From NCBI RefSeq assembly GCF_019443965.1, contig NZ_CP040814.1, positions 1,116,001 through 1,180,000 of the forward strand: a stretch of DNA of 64,000 nt, read 5' to 3'. Positions 35,351-43,674 of the stretch are shown piece after piece. The position numbers and the translations under genes were made by a program. The notes under the pieces were generated by a model. That model was not told the origin of the DNA and searched no databases. It was given only the letters and a program-made list of their open reading frames with translations. Each line of letters starts with the position of its first letter. Position 1 is the stretch's first letter. This DNA is from Salinibacterium sp. M195 (GTDB lineage: Bacteria; Actinomycetota; Actinomycetes; Actinomycetales; Microbacteriaceae).

Positions 35351-37039
35351 ATGCGCAAGATTATTAACGAGCCAGACGCCTTCGTTGACGAAGTCATGGA
35401 GGGCATTTTTGCTGCCCACGCCAGCCAAATTCGGCCAGCTACGACAGACAATCGCACCCTCGTTCGCGTAGATTCACCGAAAACTGGGCGGGTGGGCATC
35501 GTCACCGGTGGCGGCTCTGGTCACTTGCCCTTTTTTCTCGGGTACGTCGGTCAAGGACTCTGCTCAGCCGTGGCAATCGGCAACGTGTTCTCCTCTCCTT
35601 CGTCGGCCCAAATCTATGCCGCATCGCAGGCGGTTAGTTCTGACGCCGGGCTGCTCTACCTCTACGGCAACTATGGGGGAGACGTCTACAATTTCGACAT
35701 TGCCGCCGAGATGTGCCGCACCAATGGCATCCAGGTCAACACGGTCCTCGGAACGGACGACCTCCTCTCTGCACCGCCGGAAAGAGCCGCCGATCGCCGC
35801 GGCGTTGCTGGGCTCTTCTTGGTCTACAAAGTGGCCGGCGCTGCTGCCGACCAGCTGCTGAATCTTGATGAAGTTACGCGCATTGCTAACGCTGGTGTGC
35901 AGAACACCCGCACGATGGGGGTTGGCCTGTCGCCAACGATTCTGCCGGCAGCGGGAGAAGCAACATTCCACCTCGCTGATGGCGAAATGGAAATCGGGGT
36001 CGGTATCCATGGAGAACAGGGTACGCATCGCGGTCCGCTGGAGTCTGCCGATCAGATCACCGATCGCTTTCTCGAAGGGATTGCTGGCGAACTGAAGTTG
36101 ACGGACGGTGCACGTGTTGCTGTGCTCGTTAATGGCTTGGGCGCGACACCGCTAGAAGAGCTCTACGTCATGTATCGCCGGGTGAACACCGTGCTCGCAG
36201 CGCGCGGGGTGACTATCGCGCATCGTTTCGTTGGCGAATATGTCACGAGCCTTGAAATGGCCGGAGCGTCGCTCTCGATCATGATCCTTGACGATGAACT
36301 TGAGGCGCTCATTGCTGCTCCGGCAGCGTCGCCGTTCTTCCAACAGGGAACCACCGAAACGATCTCGGCGGCGAATGCTCCGGCCCTGGTCGATGCCTCA
36401 GTATCCGCCTTCGCCCCTGCCCCGGTCACGACCGGCAAGCGAAGTGCCGCACGGCAGCTGCTGATTGAGCGCCTTCCTGCGATGTCCGCCTATGGGGAAG
36501 AGCTTCGGGAACTCGATGCAGCGCTCGGCGACGGAGACCTCGGAATCACGGTGACCGAGGGAAGCGCAGCCGTTGCTGCTGCTCTCAGCGAGCTGCCCGA
36601 AGATTCTGACGCGGCGACACTGCTCCGTGCTGCTGCTAGTGCATTCGCGGCAGCGAACCCCTCGACGTTTGCCGCTTTGGTTGGCTCAGGACTATTTGCT
36701 GCGGCCGATGCCATGCCGGCTCGAAGTGAACTCGGCCTCGATGAACTCGTGGTCGCGCTTCAGGCAGTCTTCGATCGTGTGAGCGAAAAGGGTGGAGCGC
36801 GTCTCGGAGACAAGACCTTCCTCGATGTTTTGCACCCTGTCATTGAGGCGCTTGCCGGGACGAGAGGATCAACCGAGGGAGCGACCGTGACGGCCGCAGC
36901 TCGGCTCGCGGTCGATGCTTCCGCTCAGCTTCAGTCAGCACGGGGACGAGCAGCGTGGCAACAGGAACGAACCATTGGTCACCGCGATCCTGGTGCGGTT
37001 GCTGTGCTGCGGTTTGTGGAAGTGCTTTCGGGCGAATAA
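35351..37039 (+). CDS. Fused DhaK-DhaL family kinase (dihydroxyacetone/erythrulose kinase type)
   Basis: A 562-residue ATP-dependent kinase. Residues 1-330 are a DhaK domain with the hemiaminal histidine at His220 (VGIHGEQGTH). After an Ala/Pro-rich linker, residues 355-560 form the DhaL domain (LDAALGDGDLGITVTEG, LGDKTFLDVLHPV, GHRDPGA). In the first domain the DHA-kinase loop GHEPLH is GHLPFFLGYVG, a form I associate with kinases of larger ketoses such as erythrulose. The second DhaL Asp-His element reads GDGDLG instead of GDADHG, which may alter nucleotide binding. It ends the TTT operon, 3 bases after the DapA-like gene, so it probably phosphorylates the keto product of that enzyme. Confidence 0.85.
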   Translation: MRKIINEPDAFVDEVMEGIFAAHASQIRPATTDNRTLVRVDSPKTGRVGIVTGGGSGHLPFFLGYVGQGLCSAVAIGNVFSSPSSAQIYAASQAVSSDAGLLYLYGNYGGDVYNFDIAAEMCRTNGIQVNTVLGTDDLLSAPPERAADRRGVAGLFLVYKVAGAAADQLLNLDEVTRIANAGVQNTRTMGVGLSPTILPAAGEATFHLADGEMEIGVGIHGEQGTHRGPLESADQITDRFLEGIAGELKLTDGARVAVLVNGLGATPLEELYVMYRRVNTVLAARGVTIAHRFVGEYVTSLEMAGASLSIMILDDELEALIAAPAASPFFQQGTTETISAANAPALVDASVSAFAPAPVTTGKRSAARQLLIERLPAMSAYGEELRELDAALGDGDLGITVTEGSAAVAAALSELPEDSDAATLLRAAASAFAAANPSTFAALVGSGLFAAADAMPARSELGLDELVVALQAVFDRVSEKGGARLGDKTFLDVLHPVIEALAGTRGSTEGATVTAAARLAVDASAQLQSARGRAAWQQERTIGHRDPGAVAVLRFVEVLSGE

Positions 37040-37051
37040 TGGCTCGGTGCG

Positions 37052-37372
37052 CTACGCAGAGGGGCAAAAGCGCGCAAGCTTCAGATCGACCCGATAGCTG
37101 CCGTCGGGCATCCATCTCAGTGGCGTTGATTCGGTCTCGTAATAAGCGAGTGCCTGATCTTCGTGACAGACCGGTGGATGCCCGCCCGCACGAATCACGC
37201 GCCACCACGTGACGTCTGAGCCGTAACGGGCCATCACGGTGCCGACGGCGCGAGCTGCCCGAGAACCGAGCGTCGCCGCGACATCGCCGTAGGTCATGAC
37301 CTGACCTTCCGGAATATCGTCAACTACGGCAAGCACGCGACTCACAAAATCGTCGTTAGGGGTGTTCACCAC
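37052..37372 (-). CDS. MGMT-family protein, alkyltransferase-like (ATL)
   Basis: About 106 residues, matching the DNA-binding domain of O6-methylguanine methyltransferase. IPEGQVMTYGDVAATLGSRAARAVGTVM is the recognition helix region (read in pieces). The PCHR active-site motif is replaced by WWRVIRAGG, so no alkyl-accepting cysteine exists. ATL proteins bind alkylated bases and hand them to nucleotide excision repair. I place the start at GTG 37372; the frame is open far upstream but that part is unlike the family. The start lacks a clear ribosome site. It follows the GNAT gene on the same strand. Confidence 0.75.
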   Translation of the reverse strand: MVNTPNDDFVSRVLAVVDDIPEGQVMTYGDVAATLGSRAARAVGTVMARYGSDVTWWRVIRAGGHPPVCHEDQALAYYETESTPLRWMPDGSYRVDLKLARFCPSA

Positions 37373-37443
37373 TGTGATTTCTGTATTTCGGAGCCGAGCG
37401 GAGCCCGAAGGACTGTCGGACCTGCGGAGGAAAAGCGAACTGA

Positions 37444-37896
37444 CTACAGCGTGTACTCGCCGAGCTTTTCGCCATACTGGGTTTCGCCGACAACGCTGAA
37501 GCCGACCTTGAGGAAGAATTGTTCTGGGCCGTCGTCGCCCTCTTCCCAAATTGCGGTGATTCGATCGAATCCGCGACTGCGGGCCTCTTCGCAGAGCGCT
37601 TTAACGGCGAAACGACCGACGCCAGCACCCTGAGCATCACCGGACACGCTCACGCGCCAGATGCAGCTGCGGAATTCTTCTTGCGAAGCTTCGGGGTCAA
37701 AGTTGCCGCGGATGAAACCAACAACCTTGTCTCCGTCGAGAACCACGCGGGGCCACGACGTGAGCGGATCGATGAAAGCATCAGCGATCGCATAGGAGGG
37801 CGGCGTCACGAACTGCTCTTGACCGCGTCGTAGCGTGAGGTTGTTGGCGGCAACGATGGTGCTTGCCGATAATTCTTCAAGTCGTAAGTCACCCAT
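37444..37896 (-). CDS. GNAT family N-acetyltransferase
   Basis: A 150-residue acetyl-CoA-dependent acetyltransferase. The CoA pyrophosphate loop is SGDAQGAGVGRFAVKAL, preceded by the strand CIWRVSVS and followed by GFDRITAIWEEGDDGPEQFFLKVGF split over the C-terminal half. The build resembles diamine/spermidine acetyltransferases (SpeG/BltD-like), but the substrate is not proven. It is divergent from icd, with the shared intergenic region carrying a perfect palindrome. Confidence 0.85.
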   Translation of the reverse strand: MGDLRLEELSASTIVAANNLTLRRGQEQFVTPPSYAIADAFIDPLTSWPRVVLDGDKVVGFIRGNFDPEASQEEFRSCIWRVSVSGDAQGAGVGRFAVKALCEEARSRGFDRITAIWEEGDDGPEQFFLKVGFSVVGETQYGEKLGEYTL

Positions 37897-37933
37897 GGAT
37901 ACAGGCTAGTCCGAGGTAGACAGATGCGCCAAG

Positions 37934-37953
37934 GTATCTCGATGTCGAGATAC
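37934..37953. promoter_or_regulatory. Perfect palindromic operator between the GNAT gene and icd
   Basis: GTATCTCGA-TG-TCGAGATAC is a 20-base perfect inverted repeat, 37 bases before the icd ribosome site and 37 bases before the GNAT start. A TAAGCT -10 candidate (37967-37972) would place this repeat over the icd -35. It is a strong candidate site for a dimeric regulator, possibly of the MarR or TetR type; the regulator is not in the window. Confidence 0.65.
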
Positions 37954-38001
37954 TTAAGAAAAAGAGTAAGCTGGTAGAGGCCACTAACTAAGGAGCAAAG
38001 C

Positions 38002-39216
38002 TTGTCCAAGATCAAGGTAGAAGGCACCGTCGTCGAACTCGACGGCGACGAAATGACGCGAATCATCTGGCACCGGATCAAGGAAACCCTGATTCACCCC
38101 TACATCGACGTCGACCTCGAGTACTACGACCTCGGCATTGAAAGCCGCGACGCGACCGACGACCAGATCACCATCGATGCGGCTCACGCCATCCAAAAGC
38201 ACGGTGTTGGCGTCAAGTGCGCAACCATTACCCCCGACGAAGCCCGTGTTGAAGAATTCGGTCTCAAGAAGATGTGGCGCAGCCCGAACGGCACCATCCG
38301 CAACATCCTTGGTGGCGTAATCTTCCGCGAGCCCATCATCATCTCGAACATCCCCCGTCTCGTTCCAGGCTGGAACAAGCCGATCATCATCGGCCGTCAC
38401 GCCTTCGGCGACCAGTACCGTGCTACCGACTTCCGGTTCAAGGGCAAGGGAAAGCTGACCGTCGAGTTCGCTCCCGAAGATGGCTCAGAGCCCATGAAGT
38501 TTGAGGTCTACGACGCACCAGGCGACGGAATCGCTCAGGTTCAGTACAACCTCGACGACTCGATCGTCGACTTCGCGCGTGCCAGCCTCAACTATGGCCT
38601 CACGCGTAACTACCCCGTGTACCTCTCAACGAAGAACACGATCCTCAAGGCCTACGACGGTCGCTTCAAGGACATCTTCGAAGAGGTCTTCCAGAACGAG
38701 TTCAAGGACAAGTTCGAAGCAGCCGGCCTCACCTACGAGCACCGCCTCATCGACGACATGGTCGCATCCGCCATGAAGTGGGAAGGTGGCTACGTCTGGG
38801 CTTGCAAGAACTACGACGGCGACGTACAGTCCGACACCGTAGCCCAGGGCTTCGGCTCGCTCGGCCTCATGACCTCCGTTCTGGCAACGCCAGACGGAAA
38901 GGTTGTTGAAGCAGAGGCAGCTCACGGAACCGTGACGCGTCACTACCGCCAGCACCAGCAGGGCAAGCCAACCTCCACGAACCCGATCGCCTCGATCTAC
39001 GCGTGGACCCGAGGACTCGCTCACCGTGGTGTGCTCGACAACAACCAGGAGCTCATCGAGTTCGCTTCGACCCTGGAGGATGTCGTCATCAAGTCGGTTG
39101 AAGATGGTCACATGACGAAGGACCTCGCACTGCTCGTCGGGCCGGACCAGAAGTGGGAAACCACCGAAGAGTTCCTCGACACGCTCGACAAGAACCTCGC
39201 CGCACGTCTCGCATAA
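38002..39216 (+). CDS. icd: NADP-dependent isocitrate dehydrogenase
   Basis: A 404-residue dimeric class-II isocitrate dehydrogenase (eukaryote-like type), oxidatively decarboxylating isocitrate to 2-oxoglutarate with NADPH formation. TTG 38002 sits behind a perfect AAGGAG (37990-37995). Key segments are [12 protein letters not shown], the isocitrate-binding [28 protein letters not shown], the metal and catalytic region [16 protein letters not shown] and [19 protein letters not shown], and [10 protein letters not shown] for NADP. A palindrome upstream suggests specific regulation and a strong terminator follows. Confidence 0.97.
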   Translation: MSKIKVEGTVVELDGDEMTRIIWHRIKETLIHPYIDVDLEYYDLGIESRDATDDQITIDAAHAIQKHGVGVKCATITPDEARVEEFGLKKMWRSPNGTIRNILGGVIFREPIIISNIPRLVPGWNKPIIIGRHAFGDQYRATDFRFKGKGKLTVEFAPEDGSEPMKFEVYDAPGDGIAQVQYNLDDSIVDFARASLNYGLTRNYPVYLSTKNTILKAYDGRFKDIFEEVFQNEFKDKFEAAGLTYEHRLIDDMVASAMKWEGGYVWACKNYDGDVQSDTVAQGFGSLGLMTSVLATPDGKVVEAEAAHGTVTRHYRQHQQGKPTSTNPIASIYAWTRGLAHRGVLDNNQELIEFASTLEDVVIKSVEDGHMTKDLALLVGPDQKWETTEEFLDTLDKNLAARLA

Positions 39217-39266
39217 TCTGCGTCTCACGCGGTAACTGACTGGCTGACGCCACGAGGTTTCACGAA

Positions 39267-39297
39267 GGGCCCGAAAGCTTCGGCTTTCGGGCCCTTT
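39267..39297 (+). terminator. Rho-independent terminator after icd
   Basis: A perfect 12-base stem GGGCCCGAAAGC/GCTTTCGGGCCC (39267-39278 with 39283-39294) closes a stable TTCG tetraloop and is followed by TTT. Confidence 0.93.
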
Positions 39298-39432
39298 CGC
39301 GTCTGCGCACCCGCAGGAAAACACCCAGCTGTCTCTCGTTACTCTTGAGCGGCGGGTGCCGTGAGGTGCCTGCTCGTGCAGAACGCGACAGCGTGCTGCA
39401 GAGTGCAACGCGGGAGACGTGAGGAGACAGCA

Positions 39433-40284
39433 ATGACCATCGTCATAGCCGGCTGTGGTGACCTCGGCATCGAGGCGGGGCTCCGCTTTGCGGCGCTGGG
39501 GCATCCTGTAGTGGGCCTGCGGCGTTCGGTCGAGAAGCTGCCGCCCGAGATCGCTGGGCAATCCGTCGATCTGTCTGCGCACGTGCCCACGCTTCCTGCA
39601 GATACCAGCGTCGTAGTGATTGCCGTAAGTCCCGATGAGCGCACGCGCGACGGCTATCTCGCTACCTATGTCGAAAGTGTGCGGAACATCGCCGCTGCTA
39701 TTGAGCGAGACTGCGCCAGAGAGCCCAGAGTTATTTATGTCTCGTCGACCGCGGTCTATGGTGTCAGCGATGGTTCGTGGGTCGACGAATTTACGCCAGC
39801 GAAACCCGCCTCGGAGACGGCAACTGTCTTGCGAGAAGCCGAAGTGTTGCTGCTCGAGAGTGTCGCTAACTCGACAATTCTGCGATTGGCGGGAATCTAC
39901 GGGCCGGGCCGCACCCGTCAGATCGACCGCATTCGTGAGGGGAACGAAACGTTAGCGCTCAACCCTTACTTCACCAACCTGATCCATCGTGATGACGCTG
40001 CGGCGGCGATCGTGCACCTCGCGATAATGGTCACATCGCCCGCCAGTATCTACATCGGGGTAGACGATGAGCCCGCCGATCAACGCGAGGTCGTCGGCTT
40101 TCTCGCCCGCAGAATCGACCGACCAGTGCCGCCGACGAGTGCAGACGGTGCCAGCGATGGCAGGGGGAGCGGTAAGCGTTGTCGCAATGACCTGCTGAAA
40201 AGCACGGGCTTCTCTTTTGTTTATCCGAGCTATCGCGAAGGATATTCGGCAGTGCTCGCGGGAGAGGGAAGCCGTCATCGCTAA
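39433..40284 (+). CDS. NAD-dependent epimerase/dehydratase-like protein
   Basis: A 283-residue Rossmann-fold protein of the extended SDR type. ATG 39433 follows GAGGAGA. The nucleotide loop is IAGCGDLGIEAGLRFAALGH, the central strand and active-site region VIYVSSTAVYGVSDG contains the Ser-Tyr but the YxxxK lysine is not evident, and LRLAGIYGPGR closes the cofactor pocket. The GxGxxGxxxG form and the SSTAVYG motif resemble YeeZ/SDR-a5-like proteins that act on nucleotide sugars or unknown substrates. No partner gene is adjacent. The function is unassigned. Confidence 0.8.
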   Translation: MTIVIAGCGDLGIEAGLRFAALGHPVVGLRRSVEKLPPEIAGQSVDLSAHVPTLPADTSVVVIAVSPDERTRDGYLATYVESVRNIAAAIERDCAREPRVIYVSSTAVYGVSDGSWVDEFTPAKPASETATVLREAEVLLLESVANSTILRLAGIYGPGRTRQIDRIREGNETLALNPYFTNLIHRDDAAAAIVHLAIMVTSPASIYIGVDDEPADQREVVGFLARRIDRPVPPTSADGASDGRGSGKRCRNDLLKSTGFSFVYPSYREGYSAVLAGEGSRHR

Positions 40285-40375
40285 CGTTCCTGCTCATTCG
40301 GTGAGGATCGGGCCAGGGACCTCACGCCCCAGAGAACTCATCTAAACTCTTCCCACCAGATCTAAGGGGGTTCGC

Positions 40376-41647
40376 GTGACAACAGCCAATCGCTCACGGT
40401 CATCCTCTCGCTCGGATGATGAGCTCATTAACACGGTAATTGGCGGCCGGTATCGCATCACCGGTCTGATCGGCCGTGGCGGCATGGCTTCCGTCTACCG
40501 GGCCCGCGATGAGTCGCTTCCGAGGGAAGTCGCGCTCAAACTGATGCTGCCTGGCATGGCAAACCCTGATGAGATCCGCAGACAACGTAACGAGGTAGAG
40601 ACTCTCGCCGCGCTCAACCATCACGCGTTAGTCACTCTCTTTGATGCGGCATCCGAGACGGCTGAAGCCACAGATCGTGTCTTTATCGTCATGGAGTTCG
40701 TGGACGGCCCCAATCTGCGTGAGGCGATGACGGCTCCTTTGTCGCCGTCATTGGTCGCGCACCTTGGTGCCGATATTGCAGAAGCACTTCATTACATGCA
40801 TGGTCGTGGCGTCGTGCATCGCGACGTCAAGCCAGCCAATATCCTGCTAGCGACTTCGGAACTTCCCGACCGCCAATTTCACGCGAAGCTTGCAGACTTT
40901 GGGATTGCACGTCTTGTCGATGGCACGAAGATGACCTCGACGGGAACCATCATCGGTAGCGCAAGCTATCTCAGCCCCGAGCAAGCCCGCGGCAGTGAAG
41001 CGTTGGGGGCCTCCGATGTCTATTCGCTCGGACTCGTCTTGCTCGAAGCGCTGACAGGTCAGGCTGCGTTTCCCGGCAGCGCGGTCGAGACGATCGGTGC
41101 GCGGCTCAACACCTCCCCCCGCGTGCCGGACGGCCTTAGCGAAGAGTGGCGAAAACTGCTGGTCACCATGACGACACTCGATGCCGAGCAGCGACCGCTT
41201 CCGATGGACATCGCTGTCTCATTGAGGACGCTTGCGTACTCATCTGAGGGCATGGATGCGATCGAAGGTGAGCCCACCCGTGCGCTCGTTCAGTCTGAGA
41301 GCGGGGTGAATGAGGCAACAGTTCTCGAACCCACGAAGGCGTATGCCCGAGTGGAGACGCAAGCAACAGAAGCGTGGGCAGTGCCGGAGGAATCGCCCGC
41401 AGTGGCATCATCGACAGCGGCATCCTCCGCAGCGCCGAAAAGAAACGTCAGGCTAAGTCGTGACGGCGTCAAGCGCCTCGGTATCGTGGCGGCGACCGTT
41501 CTCGTGCTGGCCGTCGGTGCAGCCGCGTGGTCAACTGCTCAGAATCAACTGGCAACCCCATCAGATCCAGCGTCGCCCAGCTACCCCGCAGTTCCTGGAC
41601 AACTGGGAACTCACCTCGAGCAACTCCAAGAAAGCGTGGAGCCATGA
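40376..41647 (+). CDS. Transmembrane serine/threonine protein kinase (Hanks type)
   Basis: A 423-residue kinase. GTG 40376 follows TAAGGGGG. The kinase domain (about residues 22-280) has GLIGRGGMASVY, the ATP-lysine Lys55 (VALKLM), HRDVKPANIL with Asp150, DFGIARL and the SPEQARG APE-like motif. A linker of about 90 residues rich in Ala, Thr and Glu precedes one membrane span (LGIVAATVLVLAVGAAAW). Only about 40 residues lie outside, Pro/Ser-rich, with no PASTA repeats, so it is not a PknB ortholog. Its stop overlaps the start of a lipoprotein gene (ATGA), suggesting the two act together. Confidence 0.93.
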   Translation: MTTANRSRSSSRSDDELINTVIGGRYRITGLIGRGGMASVYRARDESLPREVALKLMLPGMANPDEIRRQRNEVETLAALNHHALVTLFDAASETAEATDRVFIVMEFVDGPNLREAMTAPLSPSLVAHLGADIAEALHYMHGRGVVHRDVKPANILLATSELPDRQFHAKLADFGIARLVDGTKMTSTGTIIGSASYLSPEQARGSEALGASDVYSLGLVLLEALTGQAAFPGSAVETIGARLNTSPRVPDGLSEEWRKLLVTMTTLDAEQRPLPMDIAVSLRTLAYSSEGMDAIEGEPTRALVQSESGVNEATVLEPTKAYARVETQATEAWAVPEESPAVASSTAASSAAPKRNVRLSRDGVKRLGIVAATVLVLAVGAAAWSTAQNQLATPSDPASPSYPAVPGQLGTHLEQLQESVEP

Positions 41648-42087
41648 ACCTCAGAAATCTCAGCCTCCCGCGCAGCATCGTCGCGGCCGGCGCTGCCTTG
41701 GTGCTCGCTGTGTCGTTGAGTGCCTGTGCGCCAACCTCGCCCGACTTCGATTCTGACGCGGCATCGCTGCTGCAATCATCAGTTGCAGAAGTGACCGACG
41801 CTGCGGCGGCGGGTGACCCAGTGGCAGCCCTGGCCGCCCTCGACGTTCTCCAAGGCCAGCTGAACGAGAACACCTCGACCGGTGCCATTGGAGCTGAGCG
41901 GAGCGCCCGAATTCAAGCTTCTCTCGACCTCGTGCGCGCCGACCTTACTGCGGCATTACCTGACCCGTCTCCAACTACCGATCCAGCGGATGAAACGTCG
42001 AACGGTAACGGTAACGGCAAGGGCAAAGGCGAAGGCGATGATAAGGAAAAAGACGAAAAGGAAGACAAGGGCAATAAGAAGGATTAG
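41644..42087 (+). CDS. Small lipoprotein with charged low-complexity tail
   Basis: A 147-residue hypothetical lipoprotein. ATG 41644 overlaps the kinase stop; the frame is open upstream but the signal peptide starts here (RSIVAAGAALVLAVSLSAC, lipobox LSAC). A helical middle (about 30-110) with DAAAAGDPVAALAALDVLQG may form a short coiled or TPR-like hairpin. The last 30 residues are almost only Gly, Asn, Lys, Asp and Glu (NGNGNGKGKGEGDDKEK). No known domain. Translational coupling to the kinase suggests a role as its surface partner or sensor, by inference. Confidence 0.75.
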   Translation: MNLRNLSLPRSIVAAGAALVLAVSLSACAPTSPDFDSDAASLLQSSVAEVTDAAAAGDPVAALAALDVLQGQLNENTSTGAIGAERSARIQASLDLVRADLTAALPDPSPTTDPADETSNGNGNGKGKGEGDDKEKDEKEDKGNKKD

Positions 42088-42237
42088 GTCCACCCCGCCG
42101 AGCGCGAGTTTCTGTGCGCCAACATCGGCTCGTCACTCTCATTGAACGCTCGGCTAGCTTTCGGCCAGCATTGAGGGTTGCTGCTTAGCGTCGACAGCGC
42201 AGCACAACTGCGCAACCGTCGCCGAATGGGAGAGACC

Positions 42238-42732
42238 ATGCCAGCTCACGATCACGCAACAGCAGACCAGCTCGACACTATCCGTTCCATCATGAAGAGC
42301 ACGCGCATTGCGATGCTGACCACGGTCGAAGCGGGCGGTGCTCTCCATAGTCACCCCATGACGGTTCAGGAAGCGAGCTTCGACGGAGACTGCTGGTTCC
42401 TTGCCTCAGAGAACGCGGATGCCGTTCAGCAGCTTCAGGCTCACCCTCACGTGAACGTCTCCTATTCCGGCTCCGCGCAGTGGCTGTCGCTCGCAGGCAC
42501 GGCCGAGATCGTGCGCGATCAGGCGAAGAAGACGGAACTCTGGAACACGTTTACCGACGTGTGGTTCGACGGTGGCGAGACGGATCCCTCGGTCGTGCTC
42601 ATTCACGTGAAGGCTGATTCGGCGCAGTACTGGGAGAGCCCCGGCAAGGTCGCGATCCTGGTCGGTGCACTTGCCGCGAAAGTCTCCGGGGGTGAGCCTC
42701 AGACTGGTTCCTCTGAGTCAGTCACGGTCTAG
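42238..42732 (+). CDS. Pyridoxamine 5'-phosphate oxidase-like protein (general stress protein 26 type)
   Basis: A 164-residue split beta-barrel flavin- or cofactor-binding protein. ATG 42238 follows GGGAGA. Family features are IRSIMKSTRIAMLTTV, HSHPMTVQEASFDGDCWFLAS and HPHVNVSYSGSAQWLSLAGTAEIV, all matching the GSP26/PNPOx-like group rather than true PdxH. Such proteins bind FMN, FAD, heme or F420 and often respond to stress. The DUF2231-Rieske gene follows in 39 bases on the same strand, hinting at a shared redox or stress role. Confidence 0.85.
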   Translation: MPAHDHATADQLDTIRSIMKSTRIAMLTTVEAGGALHSHPMTVQEASFDGDCWFLASENADAVQQLQAHPHVNVSYSGSAQWLSLAGTAEIVRDQAKKTELWNTFTDVWFDGGETDPSVVLIHVKADSAQYWESPGKVAILVGALAAKVSGGEPQTGSSESVTV

Positions 42733-42771
42733 CACTCTAAAGAACCACACGCTGAGAGGAACGAGGCTCTG

Positions 42772-43650
42772 ATGAAACGACTACCAGTACTGCGAAACGT
42801 TGACCGCCTAGAAGAGGCGACTGCGCTAGATCCCGCTGTCGAAAAGACGCGCGGCGTCGTGGACACAGTTCTTCGCCCTCGGTGGTTGCGGGACTTCCTC
42901 CACGGCGTGCCGATTGGGCACCCCGTGCATCCGCTTGGCGTACACGTTCCGTTCGGTGCATGGATCTCGGCTGGTGTGCTCGACACTCTGCCTGGCACCG
43001 AGCAAGCGTCGCGCGCACTGGTCGGAGTAGGCGTGCTGGGAGCAAGCGGAACGGCTGTTGCGGGCTTTGCGGACTGGTCGAAGCTCGACGAGAAGCAACA
43101 GCGCGTCGGCATCGTGCACGCCGCGGTCAATGTTGTGGCGACGGGCCTCTTCGCGGCATCCTTCGTGCAGCGCTCTCGCGGCAAGCACACGAGTGGCAAG
43201 GTTCTGAGTTACGCAGGACTGGCCATTGCGACTGGCGGTGGCTATCTCGGTGGACATTTGAGTTACCGCCAAGGTGCAGGTGTCAACCACGCTCCAGACG
43301 TCGAGGCAACCTTTCCCCACGGGTGGCAGCAGCTAGCGCCGCTTGCCGAGCTCGCGGATGGCAATCTAGAGAAGCGCGTTGTCGCCGATACCGAGGTTGT
43401 GGTCTTCCGTCGCGGAGACCGGGTCTCGGTGCTCTCGAACACCTGCAGCCACCTCGGAGCTGAACTCCACGACGGCTACGTCGTTGGCGACGATTCCACC
43501 CCGGGAGGCGCGTGCGTGGAGTGCCCGTGGCATCAGAGTGCGTTCTCGCTTGAAACGGGCGAAGTGATCCACGGGCCAGCGACTAGTCCGCAGCCGCGTT
43601 TCGAGAGCCGCGTCGTAGACGGCACGGTAGAGATTCGGTTGCCGCGGTAA
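42772..43650 (+). CDS. DUF2231 membrane domain fused to a Rieske 2Fe-2S domain
   Basis: A 292-residue membrane redox protein. Residues about 35-175 are a DUF2231 domain with four hydrophobic segments (GHPVHPLGVHVPFGAWISAG, then VGVGVLGASGTAVAGF). Residues 195-292 are a Rieske domain with complete cluster ligands: Cys-x-His in NTCSHLGAEL and Cys-x2-His in VECPWHQSAFS. DUF2231 proteins contain conserved histidines that may bind heme, so an electron-transfer pair within one chain is possible. The redox partner is unknown. ATG 42772 is preceded by GAGAGGA. The fusion is found in several actinobacteria as far as I recall. Confidence 0.85.
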   Translation: MKRLPVLRNVDRLEEATALDPAVEKTRGVVDTVLRPRWLRDFLHGVPIGHPVHPLGVHVPFGAWISAGVLDTLPGTEQASRALVGVGVLGASGTAVAGFADWSKLDEKQQRVGIVHAAVNVVATGLFAASFVQRSRGKHTSGKVLSYAGLAIATGGGYLGGHLSYRQGAGVNHAPDVEATFPHGWQQLAPLAELADGNLEKRVVADTEVVVFRRGDRVSVLSNTCSHLGAELHDGYVVGDDSTPGGACVECPWHQSAFSLETGEVIHGPATSPQPRFESRVVDGTVEIRLPR

Positions 43651-43674
43651 CTACCTCGGTTTCATCCCGCCAGC

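Noticed and set aside
37373..37549. N-terminal extension of the ATL-type gene
   Set aside because: The frame is open but the sequence is Arg-rich, overlaps the GNAT gene and has no counterpart in the family.
42003..42082. Purine-rich repetitive stretch as a possible regulatory repeat
   Set aside because: It is in frame inside the lipoprotein gene and simply encodes the Gly/Asn/Lys/Asp/Glu tail.
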